Source of the DNA: Cryptomeria japonica
Taxonomy: Eukaryota > Streptophyta > Pinopsida > Cupressales > Cupressaceae
Assembly: GCF_030272615.1 (NCBI RefSeq)
Contig: NC_081414.1
Location: forward strand, 826,798,896-826,862,895
DNA length: 64,000 nt
Direction: 5' to 3'
Below are positions 56,207-64,000 of this stretch, piece after piece (position 1 is the stretch's first letter; the number at the start of each line of letters is the position of its first letter). The notes under the pieces are model-generated. The model saw nothing but the letters and a program-made list of their open reading frames with translations. It was not told the DNA's origin and ran no database searches. Made by a program: the position numbers and the translations under genes.

Positions 56207-57736
56207 TTAAATGTGTGATTGGAATTGTATGGAGAGTAGATACTTTTGATGCAAAAAGTTGTCACACAATCAAACCCCCCCCAAAAATAACAGAATTATA
56301 GATTTTGGAAACCTCATATCACTAAGGTAAAATACTTCATAGTACATTTAATGTTATTTTCTATTGTATAATGCTACATAAGTTGAATATTGTTATTATG
56401 GTGTTAAATTATTACCCTAAGGTTCTAGAAAATGTAAATTATTTCATATTATATTACAACACTGGTTAAAGTAATTCAAAGAAAAATGTTTTCAATATCT
56501 GACCTAGAATTGAGAAGACAAAAAGAATCAAAGTTTAACAAAAGTAATATTGAGAAAAATGTAGTAAAAATTAGAAAAAAAAGAAGCTTTGAAACTACTA
56601 AATGTTAGTTTGGAAGAACTTAAAAAGTGATAATTAGATTATGTAGGTAGTGTTGTTTCTTAAAAGTGAGGCACAGGCTTATCCTACACTATGTCTAGGG
56701 TAGATTACCACTACAACTATAAAGAAGGAAAAAGAAAATTAATATTTAAAACACAGAGTGTGCAATGTTTATTGTTGATAAAAAAAATAATGAATTCAAC
56801 ATAATATTTTGACAATTTGTTAGAAATTTTTTTGGAAGATTAGTGTTAGATGGAAGCCTTCAAGCATGATCAAAGAAAAAAATGTTAGGAGATTTGTCTA
56901 GGTCACAATGGTCAAGGGTAGGATGTAATAATAGGCATTTATATCAAAGGAAATGTATTCCTTCTATAAATAGGCCACACAACGTATACAAAATTATAAA
57001 AGTGCATAGTACAAGCAAGACTTTATATGTAAGTTGATAGAAAAAGAATAATAACAAACCTCAAATAGAAAATACGAGAAAACTAAATTGGCAATATAAG
57101 GCATTGATTTTCAAAAACTTGAAGTAACTATGGACAAAGCATTTAATACAACTTCAAATAATGGGATCCAATTGTAGAAAGCGAAAATGTTTGTTAAAGT
57201 ATCTAGTCCCTAAAGGAGGTTATAAAACTTTGCAAAATGGAAAAATATTTTATAAAATTAACTTATCAAAAATTATATGAAAACTAGTCCTTAAGTTGAA
57301 ATTTCATGTGAAAAGATAAAGAAGTGTTGAAAATGTGTATACATTATTTGAAATGAGAGGTGCAAAAAAATATTCTACAAATGTAACAAAAGCCTAATAG
57401 AATTCACTTTACAAACTTGAAAAGGTTTTTTATTATTAATACACAAAAAAATTGGTTATGATTTCAAGGGGATTATTGAGTCTTATTAGATGTAATACTT
57501 AGAGAAAGAAAGCTAATTGGAGGAAAATTAGATTTGAAGCCTCAATGTAAGAGAGAAGAAAAATTGTGTACGAATTTGAATGGGAATTTTTGAGTTATAC
57601 CTATTGAAATGTATGGAAAAAAGAAGCCAATTATGAAACATTTTGGTTGTATCTAGATATTGGTGATGATTGAGGCTTTGTGCTTTTGAATGTGTATTTT
57701 TATCATTGTAACATGTATCTTACTGGAACTGCATTA
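56207..57736. other. non-coding AT-rich DNA, nothing recognised
   Basis: No gene, RNA or repeat recognised. It starts at the breakpoint of C2/G2. Confidence 0.5.
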
Positions 57737-58517
57737 TGTTGTAACAACCGAAAGTTATGTTTATAATTTATGTTAAGTTTTTTCTAGGGTTTAAGGACTG
57801 ATAAAGAATTCTCTTAACTGTTAATGATTTTTAGTTTGGCGGTGATCTACATCAAGTTCACATGTTGATAATGATGTGGCACAACCTGTGTGAAGTGTTT
57901 GAATTATGTTTTGGCACGATCAAGATGGAATTTATTGGGAATGTGCTAAGGATTTGATTTTGTATAACATTGACTTGCCATGACGACTTATGATCATTCA
58001 ATAGTTGATATTGATTTGTAAATTGATTGTAATAATATATATGATGATCTGTAATGATTTGTAAATATCTTTGATGTCTATGATGTAAGTCTTAGGGTTT
58101 TAGTTGTCGACTTAGTTGTAAAAGTTATTTATGTTCATGTAGTTGATTTTTGTTGTGTCGGTGATTTTGAAGAAATGTGTGAAGCCGAACAAAAGTGTAA
58201 GAAGATATGCCCAAGTGTTTCATATTATGATCTTAATTGCATCTAATCAAGCAAGCAGTTGAGTGTTATACACAGATCATTCACTGTTGTTTCCTAATAG
58301 TTGTAGCAAACAAAATCCCTTAATCAAGTAGGTCCTAATAGGCCTCACATTGTAAAATACCCTAACAGAGTGACTCAAAATCTGAGTTATAAATCCTCTT
58401 GTGAGGTTGATCCTAATAGATCAAAACTCCTAACAGGGCTAAGGTAAATCCCTTAACTAGGTGACTCCTAATAGGGCATCTTTGTAAGCTCCTAACCGGG
58501 CTAGTCTCCTAATAGGG
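57737..58517 (+). repeat. possible LTR remnant, interrupted by G3
   Basis: Begins TGTTGTAACAACCG and ends in a cluster of short repeats of the form CTCCTAAYAGGG (about 58328-58517), a style common near the end of plant LTRs. G3 is inserted at 58518. No partner LTR or PBS is visible, so this could be a solo or truncated LTR. Confidence 0.35.
58328..58517 (+). repeat. cluster of seven CTCCTAAYAGGG-type motifs
   Basis: Variants at about 58330, 58361, 58410, 58426, 58463, 58488 and 58505: TCCTAATAGG, CCCTAACAGAG, TCCTAATAGA, TCCTAACAGGG, TCCTAATAGGG, TCCTAACCGGG and TCCTAATAGGG. Spacing is irregular. Confidence 0.7.
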
Positions 58518-60145
58518 TGGTGCAGGAGCACCTAGGACTTAGGCTTGTAGTCCTTATCCAATTTTGGCTTGTACTAACCTTAGCCAAGTCAGGTTCCTAA
58601 TAAGGAATCTAGGAGGGTCCAAGGAGTGAGTGTGATGTTTTTTTTGAGTCAAGTGTAGGCCTAGTTGAGTTGGTTTTCTTCCTAGGTTTGCACTTTGTGA
58701 ATAAGTAGTAGTTTGAGTAGGAAGTTGGCCTTCTTGATGGTCAAAAGTGGCATAAATTGGTATGAGCATTAGGAAGGTTTAGTATGGTCTTAGTAGTTAT
58801 TTAAAAGTCATGAGTAATGACTTAAAATAGGTTTTATAGGTTGGCAAAGCAAAAAGTGAAAAGTAATAAAAGTTGTCATGACAACTTTTGTCCTAAAAGT
58901 GCTTAGCGATGACGTTAGGGATAGCACAATGCCCTAGAATTCCTCCACATGTGGGGAATACTATAAGAAACTCCTCTTTCATGGTTACCAAGTTTGAAAT
59001 TTTAATTTTTTATGATCAACAATCCGAAACTACTCATTTTCGGACTGTTATCATTGTTTTGGTCTTATATTGCTTACAATGTGAATAAAAATGGATTGAA
59101 TCCATTGATCCAGTTATGGATTGATTTTATTTGGTGTATTTTAGAGTATTTTTTTTCATTTCAAGGTTTTTAGTTAGTGTGTGTTGGTGTTTTCATAGTT
59201 TTGTTTTCAATCGGCCAGTTTTGGCTTGTATATAGCAATTTCTTGTAAAATGGTTGCCCCATAAAATACCTCCGTGCTACCATCATGGCCTATTGGGAAA
59301 TGGAAGGAAACCACTTTTATAGTGTACATATGTAGGGACAATTTGTGGAAGTGGTTTTTGATATGGCTGCCACCTTGTTCTAGGTGAGTCTAGGAGCAAC
59401 CCCGCTAGAGAAGACAAGGTGAAATTTGAATGCATAGTGCAGAGGTGAACACAAAACCACAACCAAGTAATTTGGAGAGGTCCATGGAGTTAATATAGAG
59501 TTTCTATTGCAAGGAGAATCCTTGAAAATACTTTTAGATTCCCATTTCACTAATTTGATCAGTCACTGCCGGTTAAGAGGCCTAGAAACCCTTCAAAACC
59601 CTCATTTTTGGGTTAGCACATTGTATGACAAGTTGCGAAACCAAAATAAACAAAATCACTTGGGTATAGGTGAGTGTTTGAAGTAAAAACATCCTTTTTT
59701 TAGGGTCTTTTGGACCGTTTTCCTTTAAACCCTCAAAAACTAGATTTGGGAGGCCTAATAGGGGCTCATTCCTTGTAGCCCTATTTCTAGGCAAAATGGT
59801 GAAATTGGTAGGAAGAATAATGGATGCAAACCACAAATGGACCCAAATAGAATTCATTTCATGTTAAAAGCCACGTCCACACCTCTACAATGACTTACAA
59901 TAGTATGGGGGTGAATTGACAAGTTGAAGTCAAGACAACAAGAATGAGCATATGGGAAACACTTTGAATTGGTAGGGCTCCTAGTTAAACACTTGTTGCA
60001 AACACCTTGAGATTGGCAAGAAGCAATCCATAGAAGAGATTGAGAAGGACTGGGAGGTCTTGGAGCATAGCTAGACCTAGAGAGGTTTGTGGAATTGAGC
60101 AACACCAACTAGGTTAAGTGTGAGCAAGCTAGGTGAACCCCATCA
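58518..60145 (+). repeat. 5' LTR of G3
   Basis: 1628 bp, TGGTGCAGGAGCACC to AACCCCATCA. It contains a perfect palindrome (58868-58889) built of the same 11-mer as in G1/G2 but in swapped order: AAAAGTTGTCA then TGACAACTTTT. Confidence 0.88.
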
Positions 60146-60148
60146 AAT

Positions 60149-60161
60149 TGGTGTTAGAGCC
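60149..60161 (+). other. primer-binding site of G3
   Basis: TGGTGTTAGAGCC, three bases after the LTR end. It matches the initiator tRNA-Met site with two changes. Confidence 0.8.
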
Positions 60162-60186
60162 TATAAGATTTGGGATAGGTGAGTAG

Positions 60187-61864
60187 ATGTCCATAGTGGA
60201 ATCTATAGGAGACAATAGCATGGTGACCAATGCAAAGTTGGCAAAGAAAGTGGATGATCAGGAGGAAGAAAATAGAGTCCTGAAGGAGAAGTTGATTGAA
60301 TTGGAAAGTAAGCTTGGTGAGATTGAAACCAAGGCAGGTGAAGTGTTGGTAAAGGTTGAAGAAGAAGAATTTAAGGAAGGGTAAAGAGGTGTTAGAGATA
60401 GATAAAGTACCTGAACCTGATCCTGTCTTAGAACAAGAACCTTTCCTAAAGGCATTGAAAGCCTTAAGTGGTAAATCACTAGAAGGATTGCCATTGTTTA
60501 CCAGTAAGATGGAAGCGAAAGTGGTTCTATAATGGATAGAGGGCATGGAGAACCATCTTGAGTGTGAAGGCATAACTGAAGCCCAAAGAGTTAAAGTGGC
60601 CAAGTCTAGGATGAGAGGAGTTTCTCTCACATGGTGGAAATTTGTGCAAGATGAGAGAAACAAAATGGGCAAAGCACCCATCTCTTCTTGGAAAGGGGTG
60701 TTAGTCAAAATCAAAGAAGTATATCTCCCTGATGATTATGAAGTGCAGATTCATAGGAAGAGACAAAACCTAAGACAAAAAGACCTTGATGTAAGTGGTT
60801 ATATAGAGGAGTTTCACAAACTTAGGCTTAGAGCTCATGTGGTGGAAGAAGAGAGTCTTAAAGTTTCTAGGTACCTAAATGGTCTACGGTGGAACATCCA
60901 AGAGGAACTTAGTCTAATGAGCCCAAAGAGAGTTCATCAAAGCTATCAACTTGCCCTTAAAGTGGAAGAAAAACTAAAAAGAAAACATGATTCAAGCAAT
61001 AATAGGGGCGGAGGTAGAGGAAAGGAAAATAGAGGCCATAGGGGAGGCTTTGGAGGAAGAAGTTTAGAGCAAAGGACACAAGGTGAGTCTAAACTCACTA
61101 AGCAACAAGAAAGTGGCACTAGTAAAGGAGGATTCAATAGAGGAAGGGGGTCAAAAAATGGTTTTAGAGGAAGGTCTAGTGGACAAGGTAGAGGTTCCTC
61201 ATATTTTGCATCAATGAAGTGTTACCATTGCAACCAACTTGGTCATCCAACATATAGGTGTCCAGAGAAGGGATCATCATCACAGAATAGTGAAAGGAGA
61301 GTGAACTATCTTCAAGAAGAGACTTCAAGCAGCAAGACTTCAGAGGTTGCCTTAGAATCAGAGGTAGGTGACAACTTGATGATAAGAAGAACTTTGATAA
61401 AAGAACCTGTCAAAGAGGAGCCTAGCCAAAGGAGGTCATTATTTAGGATCAAATGCAAGATTATGGACAAAGTTTGCAAAGTGATCATTGATTCAGGATC
61501 AACAGACAACATTGTGTCAGAAGAGGCAGTGAGTAAGCTTAAATTGAAAAGGATACCTCACAACAACCCTTATAGAGTCACCTGGTTGAACAAAGGCCAA
61601 CATGTCCTATTCAATGAGCAAGCATGGGTGGATTTTACCATTGGTAGGTATAAGGACAAAGTGTTATGTGATGTCCTACCCATGGATGCATGCCATCTTC
61701 TATTAAGAAGACCATGGAAATTTGATAGACAAGCTATTCATGATGGAGCTAAGAATGCATACTCATTCAAGAAAGATGGAGTCACATTTAAGATTCAATC
61801 TACCCTTGAGGAAGGTGAGAAGAGGGAAGAAGGTCCTAATGTTCTTTTGGTGAGTGAAAAATAG
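60187..61864 (+). pseudogene. gag and protease of G3
   Basis: The start at 60187 (MSIVESIGDNSM) opens a Glu/Lys coiled coil in one frame, which ends at 60384. The rest is read in the next frame: EPDPVLEQEPFLKALKALSG, then the long open segment 60545-61864 (439 codons). That segment holds the capsid (WIEGMENHLECEGI, RGVSLTWWKF), a Gly/Arg-rich basic region, the knuckle CYHCNQLGHPTYRC (about 61230) and protease with intact VIIDSGSTDNIVSEE (about 61485) ending VLPMDACHLLLRRPWKF. LLRRPW has Arg for the usual Gly. Confidence 0.9.
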
Positions 61865-61867
61865 TTC

Positions 61868-62836
61868 TTGAAGACACTTGAGGAAGGTGAAGGTATAGGG
61901 TTTGCATTAGTAATGAAGTCTAAAGAGGAAGACAAGAAAGAGCAGCCATATTTGCCAATAGAGGTTCAAGACTTATTGAGGAAGTTCAAAGGGACAGTGA
62001 GTGATGGACAACCAACCACCTTACCTCCTAAAAGAACCATAAGCCATCAAATAGACTTTATTCCTGGAGCATCCTTACCTAACAAGGCAGCTTACAAAAT
62101 GACTCCCCAACAAAATGTTGAGATTGCCAAGCAAATCCAAGATCTTTTAGACCCAGGCCTAATTAGAAAAAGCATTAGCCCTTGTGTTGTACCTACCATT
62201 TTAGCCCCAAAGAAAGGTGGTACTTGGAGATTGTGGATTGACTTTAGAGCTATAAATAGGATCACCATTAGATATAGGTTTCCAATTCCTAGAATAGAGG
62301 ACCTGATGGATTGTTTAGGTGAAGCCAAATACTTTACCAAGATTGACCTTAAAAGTGGATACCACTAAATTAGGATTAAGGAGGGCAATAAATGAAAAAT
62401 TGCATTCAAGACAACATAGGGTCTTTATGAATGGCTTGCAATGCCATTTGGTTTATCCAACACTCCAAGAACCTTCATGAGACTCATGAATGAGGTTATG
62501 AAGGACTTCATAGGTAAATTTGTGGTGGTATATCTAGATGATATTCTCATTTTTAGAAAGGATAGAGAAGATCATATTAATCATTTGCAAAGTGTGTTAC
62601 AAAGATTGTATGAAGAGAAGCTAACCATGAACTTGGACAAGTGTGAATTTGTTAAGAAGGAGTTGGTTTACCTTGGGTTTGTGTTGTCTCAAGGAAACCT
62701 CAAGATGGATCCTAGTAAGGTTGAAGCCATAGTAAATTGGCCTACTTCTAAGTCAACAATAGAGGTGAGAAGCTTCCATGGACTAGTTTAGTATTACCAA
62801 AAATTCATTAGGAAATTCAATGCTATATGTGCACCA
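61868..62836 (+). pseudogene. reverse transcriptase of G3
   Basis: QIDFIPGASLPNKAAYKMTP links to RT: RKSISPCVVPTILAPKKGGT, RLWIDFRAINR, FTKIDLKSGYH, then after stops [20 protein letters not shown] and the catalytic box YLDDILIF, which is intact. The thumb reads [20 protein letters not shown] and SFHGLV. Stops: after SGYH (62368), in EGNK-K (about 62393), ahead of GLYEW and after HGLV (62791). Confidence 0.9.
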
Positions 62837-63352
62837 ATGTTGGAGACTATTAGAGGTAGAATGAAGGAAAAGTTTCAGTGGAATGAACAAGAAAATAGAG
62901 GATTTGAAACCTTGAAGGAGAAGATATGTACTCAACTGGTGTTCATGTTGCCTAGCTTTGAGAAGATCTTCACAGTGGAATGTGATGCAAGCAATGTTGC
63001 AGTAGCTGCTATCCTAAGCCAAGAAGAAAGAACAATATCTTTCCATAGTGAGAAGCTAAGTGATGCAAAGAGGAAATACTCCTCTTATGACTTGGAATTA
63101 CACGCTTTAGTGCAGGTTTTGAGGTAGTGGAGACATTATCTCTTGCCTAAGGAATTTTTAGTCTATACAGACAACCAAAATCTAAGATTTCTAAACTCAC
63201 AAGACAAACTCAGTCACAAACACATGAAGTGGGTGGATTACATGCAAGCCTACACATTCACAATCAAGCACAAAAAAGGATAGTTAAACCAGGTTGTTGA
63301 TGCATTGAGCAAAAGAATCTTGACAATCTAAGAAATTCAATTAAGGAGCATA
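62837..63352 (+). pseudogene. RNase H domain of G3
   Basis: FTVECDASNVAVAAILSQEE, then FHSEKLSDAKRKYSSYDLEL and LHALVQVLR, stop, WRHYLLPKEFLVYTDNQNLR, HKHMKWVDYMQAYTF and LNQVVDALSKR. The key acidic positions (D in ECDAS, E in DLEL, D in YTDN and the final D in VVDAL) are present. Stops at 63125, about 63281 and about 63329. Confidence 0.85.
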
Positions 63353-64000
63353 GGTGTTGATAGTTTTAGAGACCTATACCTGGAGGATGAAGATTTATCA
63401 AATGCCTACAAGGTGTGCAAAGAATACCAAAATCATTTTCATAGTGAGTATTCAGATTTTACCTTGCAAGATGGGTTATTATTTAGAGGTGGACAACTTT
63501 GTGTGCCTAGAGGGTCAATGTGAGAAAATCTCATACAAGAGAAGCATAATGGCAACCTTAGTGGTCAGTTTGGAGTCAATAAGACCCAAGAGTTGGTTCA
63601 GAGGTATTGCTATTGGCCTAGGATGAATCAAGATGTGAAAAAGTATGTGGAGACATGTATTGTTTGTCAAAATGCCAAGGGTACTTCTTCAAATGCTGGT
63701 TTATACCAACCTCTTTCCATACTAAATAGACCTTGGGAGTGCATTAGTATGGACTTTGTAGTAGGTTTACCAAGGACAAAGCGAGGATTTGACAACATTT
63801 ATGTCATTGTGGACAGATTTGGTAAGATGGCCCACTTTGTACCTTGCAAGACTACTCATGATGCATGCCAAATAGCTCATTTGTTCTTCAAGAAAGTGAT
63901 AAGGAGACATGGTTTACCCATGAGCATTGTTTCAGATAGAGACTCAAAGTTCATGAGTCATTTTTGGCAAACACTTTGGCAAAATCTTGGCACCAACCTA
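63353..64000 (+). pseudogene. integrase of G3, cut by the window end
   Basis: FRDLYLEDEDLSNAYKVCKE leads into the zinc domain (HNGNLSGQFGVNKT, CIVCQNAKGT) and catalytic core (SMDFVVGLPRTKRGFDNIYV; SIVSDRDSKFMSHFW). The third acidic residue lies beyond 64000. One stop after PRGSM (about 63521). The 90-codon frame starting at 63354 is an out-of-frame shadow. Confidence 0.88.

Larger units (their letters stand above)
58518..64000 (+). mobile_element. Ty3/gypsy chromovirus G3, runs off the window
   Basis: 5' LTR 58518-60145, PBS, then gag, protease, RT, RNase H and most of integrase on the + strand. Same lineage as G1 and G2 by LTR start (TGGTGCAGGAGCACC) and by protein wording, but clearly diverged. 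TAGGG (58513-58517) would be its left target duplication. From about 60373 all domains lie in one frame, broken by several stops. Confidence 0.9.

Noticed and set aside
1-64000. CRISPR array, operon or tRNA genes
   Set aside because: Repeats lack regular spacers, the content is plant nuclear, and no cloverleaf with intact boxes A and B was found by eye. A tRNAscan-type run would be needed to exclude decayed ones.

Overview
The window is plant nuclear DNA that is mostly transposable elements, with one intact host gene. The best guess for the organism is a gymnosperm, probably a conifer. The reasons are long AT-rich intergenic DNA, several LTR retrotransposons nested in each other, and a Penelope-like retroelement (PLE), a class that in plants is known to me mainly from conifers (the 'Dryad' elements, from memory). 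Nothing looks bacterial or organellar.

Layout. 1-2380: decayed sequence with a 42-bp-arm hairpin, ending in the tail of a left LTR. 2383-6480: a truncated non-autonomous LTR element (N1, + strand) with a primer-binding site, a gag-like region carrying four zinc knuckles, and an unrecognised second ORF. 6892-11403: a five-exon cytochrome P450 of the CYP72 clan (518 aa) with a TATA box; intron 2 holds decayed copies of exon 3. 12734-13944: a DNA transposon with terminal inverted repeats and an array of palindromic subterminal repeats. 13.9-21.9 kb: non-coding, repeat-rich DNA with a decayed proline/glutamine-rich ORF (20190-21830, minus).

21.9-42.8 kb appears to be one old PLE locus made of two inverted PLE copies that meet near 26.04 kb. 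It was later split by three LTR elements: a truncated Ty3/gypsy element (G4, 22000-25549), a complete non-autonomous element N2 (27102-34255, target duplication CCATA) and a complete Ty3/gypsy chromovirus (G1, 34693-42560, target duplication GTTCT). N2 belongs to the same family as N1: both share the gag-like protein and the second ORF, and I see no pol in N2. The PLE copies also carry an antisense stretch related to the 3' half of 5S rRNA.

42.8-47.4 kb is non-coding apart from a poly(A)-tailed retroposon with an 8-bp target duplication (44080-44691) and a (TC)n(AC)n microsatellite. 47383-51160 is a second chromovirus copy (G2, minus), interrupted by a Ty1/copia element (C2, 51161 to about 56206, minus) that has lost its gag start and 5' LTR. 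57737-58517 may be an LTR remnant, interrupted by a third chromovirus (G3, + strand, from 58518) that runs off the window end with gag, protease, RT, RNase H and most of integrase.

All retrotransposon ORFs carry stops or frameshifts, so none appears able to make a complete polyprotein. The P450 is the only gene I regard as functional. Exon joins were read by hand from splice signals and reading frame. Repeat boundaries come from visual comparison, and no identity percentages were computed by software.
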